Assembly (NCBI GenBank): GCA_014773175.1
Contig: VXCM01001353.1
Span: forward strand, 124,001-188,000
Source of the DNA: Lucifuga dentata
Taxonomy: Eukaryota; Chordata; Actinopteri; Ophidiiformes; Bythitidae
Direction: 5' to 3'
DNA length: 64,000 nucleotides
The notes beneath the pieces are model-generated. The model was not told where the DNA came from and did not search any database. It saw nothing but the letters and a program-made list of their open reading frames with translations. A program made the position numbers and the translations under genes. Positions within the stretch are counted from its first letter, which is position 1. Each line of letters begins with the position of its first letter. Shown here one piece after another: positions 12,601 to 28,200 of this stretch.

Positions 12601-15600
12601 ATTTGGCCCAAATAATGACTGCAACTAGGAAGGTATGCCAGTTCTGTCATTGTTTCATGTTAGATAGCTATCCTACCAAAGTACACTTGTTCTGATTTTG
12701 TCTTGGTCCCGCCCCCCAGATATTTCTGACCAATGAACAGAGCAAGGATTCTCACGTGGCTTTTGTTGGTATAATTTGATTTACTTGGAATTTTTTTCTC
12801 TGTGAAAACAAACTGAACCAAGAGTAAAATGCAACATCGTAACAATTTATCCCTTATTGAGAATAAAGAAAATGAATTACAGGTCTGAAAATGTCCTAAC
12901 TTTCATGAGGAAGCCAGAAAAAAACAATTAATGTTTTTATATGTCCTTTTATTATGGTACATATGCATGACACAGTATTGTCATGGAGGCCTGTGTGTAT
13001 GTTTGTCTGTAGACACAATCTTGTGAAGACATTAACTTGCAAGGCGAGGTAGCAGATGTGATTTTCCAGGACACAGGGCCATACATGGTAATGGACTTTA
13101 CATACAGTGCATGAGGACAGAACAATGCATACTGTAGTAAGATCCACAGAGTTTATATCGGTCTCAAGTGTGAATTTGACCCCTAGCAGATAATATCATA
13201 TTGACCTGAATATAAAGTGGCTCAGATTATAAAACAACTGCATCTTTATAAGCCGTCAGTTTTGGATAAAGTCCTGTATTCAATCTCTCTCTCTCCGGTA
13301 ACAAGCTGGGAAGCGGCTTGTTTTGGGACTATAAAAAGACTTTTCTGACTCCAGCCATTTTTTTTAAGGACTTTTTTTTGGCTCAACATCTTCTGTCATG
13401 GCATTTGGAGACACTGTATTACTTAGCTGTTGGACAATTAAATGGTTCTGACATTTTAGGTGAGTGTGATCTTAAAATTTGCTGCTTCTCTAGATTTGGA
13501 TAACTTAGTCTATTTTTGAGCCACTCTTTGAAGACAGTTTTCAGTCAAAAGGGAAGATTTATTATGCAGGTGATATTTTGCTAAATTTTCCACAAAAATA
13601 TTGCTTAATATTGACCCATATGTTGATTTATAAAAGTAACCCAATTTGAATGGAATGGTATTGTTCACCTGACCTTGCGTCCTTACACCTGCCTGTAATT
13701 AATAAATGAAAATGTAGAATCTGCACTTAACAGATGGTTGTTGCTCAACCATTGAGGCCAGGTTACTTAAAATAATTTTATTGTAAGTCAGGATTAGAGC
13801 AAAACATTTATTTTTATGGGGTTCTGGCTCATTAAATGCTTCAGTGGTTCAAGCTCAGGTCAAACAAAACAATCCTCACCAATTTTTAAAGCTGATCGAA
13901 AATCTGCCTTCTGTGAGAGCAATAATATATCAGAGACTTTGAGATTAATGTTTTGTTGTTTTTCTTTTTCTTCTTCTGCTGGAAGCCATGAGAAAAAAAA
14001 CATGTTCTTTTTTATCTTCCCACAAGAGTGATTAATCTCAGTACACTAAGTCTCACATGATGAACTTGACTACAAGCATTGCTGTGCAGGCTCACTTTGT
14101 CCTGTACTCCCTCACATATTTAGAGCTCTGATTGTGCTCACCCCCATAGACAGTTGGGATGTGTCACTTTAATTGGATGCAGAGTGTACATGCTGCTTTG
14201 TTCAGGGCTGTGTTGTATGAATGTCCTTCAAGGGCTTATGTTTTCCATCTTTGGAAGAGTCATTTTGCAGTACAGCTTGGTTTGGTCTGGGTTAAACTAA
14301 GGTGAATGTAGCATATGTGTATGTGAGGAAGCATTTTGTAGATGTGTATAGTGTGCCTGCATTGTTCTGGTTTGCAGACGCCTAAAAGATCAAGGGGGCA
14401 ACTCATAAAAAAATGACAGTATCTATACACCATCATGCTAAATAAGCAACATGATAACTGAAACTCATTCATAAAGCTTCCCTTATGTTAATTAGTGCAT
14501 CATTGTCCCATGAACAGTGTGTTATTGTGAGATAAAAGCCAATGAAGATCGGCGCTTTAATGAAGCTCTACATATTTAAGAGCTTTATGCTGCTTCTTCT
14601 GGCATCAAAGCAAAATTGACATGTAAAATCAGAAACCTACATTTGCTGCTTTAGAATGTCGCATTTTAGGAGAGAAGTATGGCGGGGGGGTGATTCAGAG
14701 AAGTTGAGAAAGTATGTAACTGGAATGTGTGTGAGGTCAGATCAAAACTTGACCTTGTATATCAAATTTATTGTTTACCTACACCTCTGAGGCAAATACA
14801 GTTTAAAACATCACCCACATTATACCATCAGACTGAGTTTGCCTGATGTTGTGGGTTTTTTTTTTTTTTTTTTTTTTTTTGAGTAGCTTATCCAACATGT
14901 AAATAAGGAAATAACATAGTAACGTCTCTTTCAAGTTAAACATTAACATATGCCAGTAACTGCTGTTTATGAACGAGGGAACATGTTTGCGTGATGGTAT
15001 TTGCTCTAATCGACATGTTAAATCTGGTGTTGTGTTTCATGAATACACCTTATATTGCAAACAATATTTTAAACAGGGTAGAACAACAGAATATCTTTGA
15101 TAGGCCTTTTAAACATATTTGGTTGTGGTACAGGTTGTACTAGAAGAGTGCGGTGTGTGTTATTATCATCCTCATGTGACGTGTGTGTGTGTGTGTGTTG
15201 TGTGTGTGTGTTCTCCAGTGTTCAAGCACATGTGCAGGCGGCTTCCAGAGGCGAGTGGTAGTCTGTCAGGACGCAGATGGCCACAGCAACAGTTACTGTG
15301 ATGAGAGAGTCAAACCTGCCGAGTCTAAGAGCTGTGACTCGGGTCCCTGTCCTCTGTGGAACTATGGAGTCTGGGGAGAGGTGAGGACAGATTCTAGTGT
15401 TAGAAACGTGTTTTTATAATCATTCTGAATCACACATTTCCCCCTCATCCATATCACCTGTTATGTCTTCTCTGTGTGCATGTCTCTGTATTTATCTGTC
15501 ACACACACATACTAAGAAAAGTGGTATTTGGGGCCCTGTGGGTTGAAGGACATTGGTTTTTCAACGCATTGTTAATCTAATCAAGAAAAGCCACGTGAAG

Positions 15601-18600
15601 CATGTCTAAAGTATCCTGGACATATATTTTTTTTTGTTTACTATTCCCCTCAGTGTACCCAGACCTGTGGTGGAGGAAGGAAGACTCGCTTGGTGGTGTG
15701 TCAAAGGCCCAATGGTCAAAGGCTCAACGACTATAACTGTGACGTCCTGGACAAGCCACCAGACATGGAGCAATGCAACCTGCAGCCCTGCCCAGGCTCC
15801 GCCTCCTGGCACCGCCGACCATGGAAGCCGGTACGATAGTACTACTTTGTTCTTCTCCAACAGTTATCTTCCTCAATGGGTGCGCGTCACTGAGTAGACA
15901 TGGTGTGTCCTAAAATGACACAGCAGTACTTCAGACCAGTGACCTTAATATGTTTTTAGCCTTAACTGTAGGAGATTGTACTGAGTGCTGGGTTTTAGTG
16001 CCTGTGTTGGCGAGAAAGTTTCAGCCCACCCAGATCAGGCCCTGCAGTGGCATGGTGCTGACTAGAATCAAGAAAAAAATACAAAACCAAAATGCTGCTC
16101 CACTTAGGGAATCATTAAAAATGTGGATCCCATTTTGAGCCTAAGCTCCAAATTGAAACCTATAAATTAGAGGAACATTGTTGTCCAATAATGCCATGTA
16201 TTTGTAAGGCATAACTCAAAAACATATTTATTTCATATGTGAAGCGTGAAGTAAATGTTCTTTATTGCTGTTTTCATCCTGTATCCGAAGTACACAAGTG
16301 TACAGTGTATTTGTGTATAAGAGTTATTATGAACTATTTTGAACAGCAACAAATGACTCTTAGTTTATTTTGTATATGTATCTTTGTACAGTATGACTTT
16401 ATTTTATAGTAGCTAGTTTCGTTACTGAATATTTAAAAGTTTTACTGGTGCTCTTGGTCAGACCTCTAGTTTTTTCTTTGTGAGTAAATACTCTTTGTAC
16501 AAAGGGAAATATTTTCAAAACCACATGTTTTTTAATGTTGTCTTTTTTTTTTTTAAACTCAATTTTAAGATAAAATAAAATTCAGNCCACATGTTTTTTA
16601 ATGTTGTCTTTTTTTTTTTTAAACTCAATTTTAAGATAAAATAAAATTCAGAATGGCTTCATCTCTGTCAGGTCGCAAACCTGACACCATTTACATCATC
16701 ATGTCATGATCAAAACTAAAATTTAAAAATAATATTAACAAATAAAATGGCAAAAAGATAAATGATTGATTAATGATTGATGATTGATCTTACTATATGT
16801 GGTTCTTACTTCATATGCAATGACAGATTAGACAGGAAGATGCTGTTTTTGTGATTTTAGTGTTGGTGTAAACACGTTTTGTTTGGTTGGCACTTTGGGC
16901 TTAATTCTTACTTAATATCTGCGAAATTGATAATAAGAGATTAAACTCTGCCACATGAACAGGAAAGGTCATTTTAAAATAATTTTATAGTGTTTAAAAT
17001 GTGTGCCTGATAATATTTTCACATGCTTAGGTGCTAAGGTGCTATAAAAAATTACAATATATTATGTTGTATCATGAAGAGTTTTATATTTCCAGATTTA
17101 GAATGAATTTATTTATTGAGTCAATGGTAGGCAGTGTCAACAGTTTGTCAAATATAAAAACTATCAATGCAGGTTAATGCCCTCACTCATACTTTTCAGT
17201 TTAACCATCCATAAAATAAACTAAAGCACACAGATACCTCCTCCTTATAAAATTAAAGTCATTTGTTGCTGTTTTAATTTTTTCCCTTGGCCAGTTTTTG
17301 TATTTCTGAAGGATTTTTTTTTTTTTTAATATTTCAAATGAAACTTATTTATTTGTTTACAATAGATTTTTCATTGTTGCAGCTTTAATGATTTGTTCCA
17401 GATTAGAGTGATGTAACACTTTACTTGAATTATTTGTCACGATCCACACATCATCTGAACCCTTACAATTGATGTAAACCTTTTATATTTATATACAGTA
17501 TGTAATAAATATGACTTCCTACTAGAGACCAGTTTTCCACCTGAAGTCTCTACAGTCACATGACCTGGGATCAGTACTGCCACTCGAAAGGCAAAAACAT
17601 CTGATACAAAGGACAACACTTATTCTACACTACAGGCCAGAAGTTAGAGGCCACCCCCAGATTAAAAAAAAAAAAGAAAAAATCATCAATGCACAGTTTG
17701 TTTTATAATTTATTGCACAGGAAATGACAAAAATATGTAAAATAAATGTAACTAATTAGTTTTGAAGAAGAATTTGTCAACACATTATGTAGCCACTATG
17801 GCTTAAGAAATATTTTTTAATGAAGGCATCTCCAGTCTATATTAGTGCACTGGCACTCCAGTTGTGTTCCAACTCCCTTGCCCAAACTCCCTTGCTTATG
17901 TGTTTTAACATTCTATTCAACAGCCTGCTGTCTGCCTTTTCCCAGATCATTTTGTGATTAACTTGGTACACAGTCTGGTCATGCTATTGCTCTTCAGCCA
18001 CCCCCATGTAAAACATGGGAGGGTTCAGTAATGCTGTGTTCAGTAATGCTCTCTCCCCTCTCTTGGGGGAGAGAGATCTGGAGACTTGGTCCAAGTTAAA
18101 AGAATTATGAAGAAAGAGAATTACCGTTCCATTCTTCAAAGACATGTGACTCCATCCGGTTTATGAATTATTGGTCAAAATTTCATTCTTCAACAGGACA
18201 ATGATCCAAAACATTCATCATAATTATGTCAAAATTAAATCCATTCAAATTAATTAAATTAAATCCATTCAATTAATTAAATTAAATCCATGCAAGTTAA
18301 TTAAAATTAAATTAATTAAATCCAGAAGCAAAAGGTTTTGAGAATTATGACTTGGCAAGAGCGGGTTACTTTGACGAAACCGAAGTCTGAGCCTGAAATG
18401 ACTTCAAAGTGCTTTTATGTTGACAAATTTTTCTTCAAAAAAATTAGTTATTTATTTTATGTATTTTTGTAATTTTCTGTGCAATAAATTGTAAAACAAA
18501 CATTTTTTTGTTTTTTTTTAATCGGGGGATGGCCTCAAACTTCTGGCCTGTAGTGTACAGCATTCTCCAAAAACAAGTGTTGCATAAACACAAAAAAATA

Positions 18601-20617
18601 GCTAGTTAAAATCCCTGTTTTAGATTGTAATTCTAATGTTGTTTCTCGATACTGGTCCATTTTCTAAATTAACATGATGCTAAGATGCTGTTACTGTAGG
18701 CAGTACTTGATTCTCAGAAGTATCCAGGTATGCTTGCTAGTATAAGTTTAATGACCCAAGCCATTTTAGGCACCAACATTTTCAGCATGCCTTCACCTGC
18801 CAACTTCTTAAAGTCAATAGTTCTCGAGTTGGCACCCCTAAATGGAATGCAGCCAGCATCAGTTCAGAGTTTCAATACACTTAAATCACCTTGTAACATG
18901 TCCTGCAGCTTTCACATCAGTAGCTCAGTTCAAGATCCAAGGTAGATGACAGTATGTACAGAGACAAACTTTACAATGTCTGCCGAGGTTTTCAGTCATC
19001 CAGGTCATTGGATTAGGAGAAATAGAAACTCAAGGCAACTGGACTTGCTATTTTGTCCAAATAGCCTCTTCAGTTCTGAATCAGTGCTGAACTGTAAATC
19101 ATCATTTATTCCCTGAGTATCGTTCACACCTTGGTGGGTTAGGTGGTAGTCGTGAGGTTTGTGGAGTTGTTAGTCACATGAAATCAAGTGCAGTTTGTTT
19201 CCTTTTGTGTGACTCTAAAGATTCCAGTGACTCTCATATAACTACCATGTGACTCTAAGAAGGGTCACATGACTCCCATGTGACCCAAAGAATCACCCTG
19301 CCTAAGGTGTGAACAACTTTCAGAGGATAAATGCTAGTTTACTGCTCATCACTCAGTACATTCACTCAGTATTTTTACATGCACAATACACTTTGATTAT
19401 TTGTCTGAACTGCAATTATGCAAACAAGACATACATGACAGAATTAATGGGTTTCCATGGTTTATGGAATATACATGACACATTGCTTAATTGGAGTATG
19501 CAGAGGATCCGCCATATGACGAAATGCATGTAGAGGTGGCTTACTCCAATTATGAATTTTACGTGGCTGAATAAATCGATTTACACTCAGATACTCAAGG
19601 TCTCTTTCTCAAAGTTGTAACATGCATGTAAACATACCGATTGATTCAGAATTGAAGAAGCTGCATGAAAGAACGTCAAAACATCTTCAAGGCTAAACAG
19701 CAAGTCCAGTTGCCTAGAACTACCACTGCTAGAACACTTTTCCAAAGTTTTTGCACCTTGCAGATTCATATTCTTCCAAACAATGTGTGGTCAGTTTTAA
19801 ACTGTGACATGCCAGCACTCTGAATTACCTTTTAACTGAGGCAACATGAAGATTTTGTGACACATATTTCAGGTGAAGTGTTGCGGCTAGGTCTGTATTT
19901 GTTCTGGTATCCTCTGACACTGAGGATGTCTGCAGTCTCCTTTTGTTGCTTTGTTTCTATTTGTCATTCTCTACCAAAACGTACACTGCAACCACAACTC
20001 CTCAACCATTCCCTGCAGGGCTTCATTTTTTAACCCTATGGTGCACAGTTGCTAAAGTCCGGGGGGGAGNTTTTGTTCTTTTTTTTTTGTTTTGTTTTGT
20101 TTTTTGGTTCGTTATTGTAATTTACTATTTATTTCATCCACATGCAAAAATACCTAAACATGTTGAATTAGCTTTTCCCACTGTAAAGATTATTAAAGAA
20201 ACATAAATATGAAAATTGTGTTGTTTCTCAATGCAAACACTTACTCATAAACTTAGCAAGGATTGCTTCTTTGGCAAAGCTCCACATACTTAATAAGTAC
20301 TTTCTGCTCTAAAAGTAAAACACAATTTGTGTTCATGGTTATGAAGACATATAAATCCCAAAATGTCTCACTTGGAAATAGCCTCACAAGATACAAAAGC
20401 AAAGTAAGACAGGATATTGCATGAAAACATTTATTGTACACACATTAATTCTGTTAGACATTGCAGTTATTCTCTTGCATATCTTTCTCACACATTAACC
20501 GGTGAGCCTAAATCATGGAATACATGCATGTTGATGTGTATTCTGTAGGGTGTAAGCCCCTTAATACAATGTAAAGAGCTTATAGACATATAAAAATAAG
20601 ACAATTAACTTATATGT

Positions 20618-20650
<33 letters not shown>

Positions 20651-23600
20651 TTTTGTTTTGGTTTTTTTTTTTACATTTTGATATTTGGCCACTAGCTGAC
20701 TTTATTCTCTTGAGCAGTATCATTGTATAAATGCTGTCTTTTGTAGCATGTCCAAAATCTGTTTCAGCATTACCTCTATTACTTCTTGCACGTTTATATA
20801 ATGTAATGTTAAAAAAGACTGTGGACTTTTTCCATTTATGTGGCTTTAGCATTTTATTTTGTGATCTCCCTGGAGAAAGCATATACAGTTCAGATCACAC
20901 TGGGTGGTACATCTGTTTACAGTTGACTTAATGGAGCTTTCTGTTATGTGTTTGGCAGGAGACCAACAGAGTTTCACTTTTACTACAGTAATAATGGTTT
21001 TGGTATTAATTTGCGCTGATAATAATTGTTTAGATAATGGGACCCAAAAGCAAGAAAGCCCAGTATTAATGGAACACTACTGATAATTTTTTTATATGTC
21101 ATATCTTCCTGCTTTAGAGTATAATATCATGAAATAAATATCTGTATTTTCTTTTTAACCATAGGCTTTAGTTAAAGCATTTCAGAAGATGACATATAGG
21201 AACTTTTTATTTAACAAATGCAATGAAAGATTCATATACAATTCTGTTGCCAACATATGAAGCAATGATAAACTTTAAACTTAAAACTGAAGTTGTTTTC
21301 TATTGTATAATTATATATATATATAAAGTGGCAAGACTCTATACTTTTTTTTGTTTGTTTTTTGTTTTGGTTTTTTTTTTAGAAATTTTAAAAGAAGATT
21401 ATTCTATGTCTTGTTCAACTACCAGATTTGTTAGATGGTTTGTTAGAGGACAGAGGGGAATACTGTGATTCTGAGGGTCCTTTTATTGCATAAAACGATC
21501 AAAATATCCCCGTTTGTAGAGTCTTACCTTGTGTAGTGGCATCTTCCACTGGCAACATTCGCAAAATAACTAATGAGAAATTCTTTATTTTGTTGCATTA
21601 ATCAAGTTAGTTTGCACGTATGAATTAAAACCCATGTCCATGGTGTTTTTGTTTTGTATGAAATATATTTAAGTTAAATTTATCTCACCATGCTGTAGAT
21701 TCATTGACACAATTTATGATAGGCTTATTTTTTTAGTCAAGCCATTTCTTTATTATTTCCTTTTTCATGAGAAAACTTTACATGTGCATACATCCAGTGA
21801 AACTGTCTTGCTTTGTGAAAGCATTTTACTACTTTCTTACTTGTAAATATTTAATTATTTTTATGTTGCATTCATTTACAGGACAATAATATCCAAAAAG
21901 TAATTTTACTTATTTGCCAGTTAAATCAACACTCCAGTTTGAATAAAATCCCAAAATGTCTCTGCAAAAGATTCTCCTCCAGTCAGCGCCATTGGTTAAC
22001 CCATTTTTTACACTTTAAAAAGAAAAGACACAAAGCAGTTATCACATTTATTGCACAAAATTTGGACAAGAGCTTCATAGTTTCACATAAACTATTAAGA
22101 ATAAAAATATCATTAAGTAATGGTAATTGCTTTAAAAGCAAGGAGCAACAATAAGACTGTGTGTGATAAATTGGCAACCAAGGCACCATTTTAGTAATTT
22201 ATGCCTGTTTGTTGCTAACAAAAACATACCATTTCCTGTGGAGAGCGGGTTTCCCATGGAGGGGGATCATAGCTGGAGTGTCTGTAGGCTAAACACATTG
22301 GCTCAAATGAAATCCACATGCACAGCATTGACATACTTGACTTTGGCCTGAGGCCGCTGGGCAGGAACATTCTCCAAAATTGTCACCCTGGGGTCAGTTG
22401 GTCGTGACATCATTGCGCTTGTGTTTCCTGATTCTGCCCATATGCCAGTCTGATGTGAGCAATTGAAGCTGTGGCTGGAAGGTCCCCTTGTCCTCATAAG
22501 CACAGCTCTTGTCATGGTTTTAATTTAAAATTGGTTTAGTGTTACACTGGGCCTTTAAGAGCAAGCAGCATAACTGAATTGATGATTTGTTGGTTAAAAG
22601 TAAAGTGCTTTTGGCTTACAGATTCTGGCATGGTTTGGGACTTGGGAGGCAGAAAACCAGATGCAATGAGATGTTATCTGAAGGTTCAAAATATTTAAAC
22701 CACAGCATTACTTTCACATCAGGAATGAAAGTCTGTGTCAGGTCACATAGTTGGATAACATGTGGAAAAGTTGCAAAAACACATTGCAGTACAATATTTT
22801 TACAGTATGATTATTAGTTTTCCCTCACTTTTGTTCTGATCTGTTTCAAAACACTAATATTGTTCCAACTTTCTTTGCCAACACTTGCACAAGCATCCTC
22901 ACAATTGTAATTTAGAGAGCAATTAAAATATGATACCAAACCTCATTAGAAAAAATAAAACACATTGCATGCTAAGATTGGTCTGCTATTCATGGACATC
23001 TCAGAATATGAAATGTCACAGTTGCTTTGCAGCTTGCTGCAGTGCACATTGAGCCTGAGCTATCATTGCTGCCAGACTGAGGCCATTGACACCAACTGAA
23101 GGAATAAGAGCTGACTCCAAACCATAATGAGTTTGTGCAGGGCATTGGAAGAAATTAAGTGCACAGCCCCTGTAGCAAGGGTAGATGCTCTATTGTGGGC
23201 AGTCCAGCTGGGAACAGATGCACTGAGATGAAATGAAAGCAGACAGAGTGTGAAAGTCTGCAAGCATTTAGGTTGGTCTATCCCAGGCTCATCAAATGAT
23301 AGGGAACGTGGCCTTACTTTGACACTGGCAGAGAGCGTCTGCTTTTCCTCAACTTGTTGTTCAATTAGAGTAGTTTTAAGCTTGCAGAAGTCACTTCTCA
23401 GCCTTCACTTAAATGTATATCTTTCTCACATGAGGCTAGCACTGCAGACTTAATGGGGCCTGCTCGTGTTTGGGCCTGTCGATGCTATCAATTTGATGAA
23501 GTAAACTGGAGCTTACGGAGCTCACTATCTCTGTCAAAGGGCTTTTGGCAGAGACAGTGATAGATTGGGTGTCCTTGAAAATTTGTTTTAACCCACTCAA

Positions 23601-25222
23601 AGTTACATGGAGCTGTTCATCTTTCACTTCACCCACAGTCACTGCTGTGTGCTGTGGAAGCTACAATATAGATGTCAGTGTGGAAATTTTGATGTAATGT
23701 TATTGGAACATGTGCTGCACTTTCTATGTATCTAGATGACTGTTATTTCTGCTTCTACTTGTCTTGATATGTGATATTTAGCATCTTCGTTGCTGTAATT
23801 AGACTTTCTAATGTTCCCACTTTCTCTATATACTTGGTTTACTTCTGTTTTAGTTAATAATTTCTTGCATAAACCAGAATGATGCTTGGAGACAGAAATA
23901 CTAAGGATACTACAAATTTGTCCAAGTGAGAAAAATGAGAGTGGAGAAAGAACAATGTCGTGAAGTACTGAAATGAAGTGTTGAAATGTTGAAATTAAAA
24001 AAGCTGTCAAGGAGTACACTGTATAAAGCAGCAAAGCAGAAGGAATTATTTTAGGCATCTAGGGTTCATTTTCTGCATAATGTGTTTGGTTACTGGTGAT
24101 TGGAGCACTTCCAAGGCTTGGATGGCAATGAAACTGGCTGAAATATCAGCATAAACAAAATCAGTAATCAAAAACCACTAGAGCTCAAACTGCCTTGAAT
24201 ATAGGCAGATGTCCTATAACTCCCCAATTGAGCTAATGTCAGTCTGATGCTGGAGTAGAACTTTATAATTACATTCAACAATGTAATTCAACAATGTAAT
24301 TGAACGATGTAATTCAACAATGAATCAATGTTAGATTAAAAAATAAAGCATTCTAAATTTGCTCGTGGATATTCACACCTGTAGGCATCTTCATCTCCAT
24401 AAGGCTCATAGGTCACATAACAAGTAGTCATCCGTAATTGTCAGCCTGATACAAAAGCATAAGTTTAAATTTTTTAAAACTATGTTTAACCATACCATAA
24501 CCCTGTATTATCCTTAAAGTATCTTGGAGATTCCCTATTTTCTATGTTTAAAATTACAGTTAGCAAAATTACTTTGTCAACACCTGGCCGCGCCTACTGA
24601 GGCAAGGTGTTTGTGGGGATTGTTTCCATTAGCATCTGTTTGACTCTGTAACACCGATGCACGACTACGAGGAGCTGATACATAACCCAGTGTGAATTAT
24701 TAATTTTGTAGATGTATGAAGGGAAAATGTCTCAAGCTCCACTCTAGCTGTAACTGGAAATATCTCCATCAGCTGTCTTGTTCTTGTTCTCCATCTTTGG
24801 CCACTTTACAAAGGCATAGAAAAAAATACACCACCAACAACAATTTATTTTATCTTTTTACAGTGATTCGGTGTTTTAGGATGGATTTTACATATAAATC
24901 ATGGGGCATTTTTCTAATTAAGGCAGACTTGGTACCACCCATAGACTTGGCTGAGACCAGGCACAATAGCAGGTTTTCATCGAAAGTTGGTGGGGAAGGG
25001 GGCTTGAGGTGGTAGTAAAACCAGAATAAAAATTTGGCAAATATAGTGATTTGCACTAATGTGCAAAAAAACACCAATATCACCTCCATAATAGTGCTAT
25101 AAAAAGGAAAGGTGTAAAATGTTGTGCTTGAGGATATGTGGTAATGAGACAGAGCAGGTGTAGAGATTCAGCTGTCGCCGTTAAAAATGTTTAATAACTA
25201 TGGGATTCTCCTTCTCCTGCAT

Positions 25223-25255
<33 letters not shown>

Positions 25256-28200
25256 TGTACAAGTGTGTGTGTAAATATGAATGCAAGGTCATGCTCTTCC
25301 ACTTCTTGGAGCTTTTCCATACTTCCATGTATGCAAGCTGTGACAAGCTTTTTACTATGACAGATTAGGAAAACAGCTGGGTAACATTTAGCAGGAAGAG
25401 GGAGTTAGGATTGGATGTTCTGTGTCAAAGGTCACTACTTCATAACTTTTTGGCTGGCCTGCTGTTTATATTTTTCAAGTTCTGTCATTAAGAATTTCCT
25501 TTATTCGTTCTTTTTAAAACTGATTTTCCTGTCTCGGCTGACTTGCAGCAGACTTCAGCTGGGCCGTGCTGGATGTTTCTGTATAACACGGTAATGGAAA
25601 AAGCTCTCAGTGGAATGTTTAGACAGACGGAAAAACTTGGCTGTTTTGTCATTCCGTTTTGACTTATGGTGACTTGATGTATCTTTTCTGAGTGGTGTTG
25701 ACTTAAGAGAAAACCATGCTGAAGAAACTCTATATGCCTACTCAACTGGTTGTTTATTAAACTCTTTGGATATGGCAACATCATGCTTTGGCATGGAGTG
25801 CAGACTGCTGTTTAGTTTAGCTGGCAATTCATCTCCAATCACAAGCATGCTGCAGTCAATAGTCTTCTGATATATCTATCAGAAAACTATTGACTGGACA
25901 GGAAATTATTTCCACATTATCCAGTTAACCCCATCCTGGACTGAATGCAATGGCAAAAACAATGAAACTCATTATTGCTCTTTTCATTTCCCTGTATTAA
26001 CATATATTTCCACATGTTAATTTTTTTTTTTTTTTTTTTTTTTCTGATTTGGTTCAAAGATTTCCTGTATGACTGGGTACATAGAAAGTTAGTATGAGCT
26101 GGATACATGAGTGTTACATGTCAGAATGCTCTTGTGCTTGGTTTCAGCCTGATGGATAAAAGATCTATGACTTGGACATTCCTCTGCCCCATGACGCCGC
26201 CATTACCAGTAGTTCCCATGTGTTATTTTGACTTCTGTCTTTGAAATTTCCATGCAAAAGACCTTGAACAGAAAAGCAGGCTGAATGTTCTGTGATAATA
26301 TGTCTTACTTTCTCTCCAGTCAGCAGTACAATCCATGCACCAAAGATTACAGCAACACTGATAAGGATGTAGCAAAACACACATAAATAACTCTGTCTTA
26401 AAGTGCATTCAGTTCCCAACTGTCCTTTGCCCTTTGCTTGATTTGGAGTCTGGATTTTGTGTCATAAATTAAGATTTTGCATATGGTTCCTGAGAGATAC
26501 CTTGCAGCCTTGACAACTTGTAGTCCAGGGTATAATTCTAGACTGATTTCATGCAGCCTTTACCTGTAAGTTTGTTCTTGTTCCAAGTCAGCACCGAGCG
26601 TCTTTGATGAGTCCATGTAACTACAGTTACCATATGCTTAGGATTACCATCCTCTTTCATTGCGAGTGTGCTGCAGTGTGATCGGAATTCAACCTTGGCT
26701 CTCACATTGTAAGATGGTCTCAGAGGCAGGAAATATAAGATTCAAAAAATAATGTGGTCTACATTGCTTTTAGCAGCAGTGCTTTGTTGTCACATGAGCA
26801 TGATCAACAGAAATTTATATTAATAATCTAAAGCTGTATTAATAACTTATCTGTAGTCCTGCAGATTTTGTTTCATAATACAACTTATTTCTTCATACTG
26901 CAGGACATCAATTCTGAAATGGAGGAATGAATATCAAATAGTGTTAAGCACAAAGTTTCTCTAGATTCATCTGGAAAAGAGAAGAGTGGGCAGACATTTT
27001 ATTATATCAGTGAAGCTGTTTTTGTTTTGCAGATCCTGTATAAAACACTTTTTTTAAAACATGAAGTTTATCACCAAACAAAAAGGGACTTAGAGTATGC
27101 TTACATTTCTCACACTAATAAAGGTTTTCATGCACAACTTGAGGCCATATTGAAGAGGGTTAAAAACAAAAAGCATAGTTAAATACAAAGCATTTTTGTT
27201 CTGATCCAAATCTCTCAGTATTGCTTTGATTTCCATATTGACTGAGATGCAAAAATGTAAACGGTAATGAGATTTTCCTTGCATGCTTAAAAGTGTGTAT
27301 TGGCTTACGTGTTCACCGTAAAGGAGTGCAAGGGGTCATCTTGAAGTTGCCGCCTGCCAAACATAGACAAAGAAATTGGATGCAGCTAATATCCGTGTGA
27401 TTAGACTAAAATCTTTTCTGTGACAAACCAGGTTTTGTTAAAACCATCAAAATTAGACATGGTGAAATCCACCAGGTTTTTTTATAATCAGGTGTATATT
27501 TTCTGGATTTGGTTTGGCTCTCAGTTATGGAAGTTGTTCCAGAGCTGTGAATCATGATCAGATCAAGAATGCTGCTCAGAGGCACAAAAAAAGAATAACT
27601 AAAAGCTGCCTAGTTTGGCTTTAAATGGATAACTGCCAATCATCTCTTTCTCTGCAGTACTTCAGCTTTGCTTGGAGAAGCTTATTTAATGAAAGCACTT
27701 TTGATTTGGCTGGTTTTTACCTCTGTGCCAACTTTTTAAAGTGACGATGTGTAATCCTACTAGATTTAACCCACCTAATCATGTGAAATTAATTGCTGGT
27801 ACAACGTGGGAGGGCAAATCTGTCTTGGGAGATTAATTTCCCTTGTGACCCACAGTTTTATGTAGTTCTTTCCTCAAGGCAACCTACATAATTTTTCCTT
27901 AGATTCATGTTACTACATGTACAGGTATGTCATCAGAATAACATTAGTGCAGCAATATAAGTTGTTCAAATCTAACACAAAATAAATGAAAGTGCAGACA
28001 CAGGATAATTAATGTTATTACTGATATAAGGTACAAAATGATGTCATAACTTAACTGTAACCAATGCTGCGTCTACCTCTAAAAAATATTCTCAGTCAAA
28101 GTGAAGATAGCAGCTACACGTTACATTTAGCAGGAGAAATGAAGTGGAATAGTCCTACCTGAGTGAAGTAAGGCAGCTATGGGTTGGTGAAGCAGAGGTC

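Noticed and set aside
13330..13350. TATA-like ctataaaaag in the intron as a promoter
   Set aside because: No coding exon or other promoter sign follows it; a lone TATA in AT-rich DNA is expected by chance.
18233..18323. AT-rich direct repeats as a CRISPR array
   Set aside because: The units are imperfect, contiguous and without spacers, and lie inside a Tc1 relic in a vertebrate genome.
26165..26419. 84-codon minus-strand frame with a hydrophobic stretch that could be a membrane exon
   Set aside because: No recognisable family and no convincing splice context; a single hydrophobic run is not enough.
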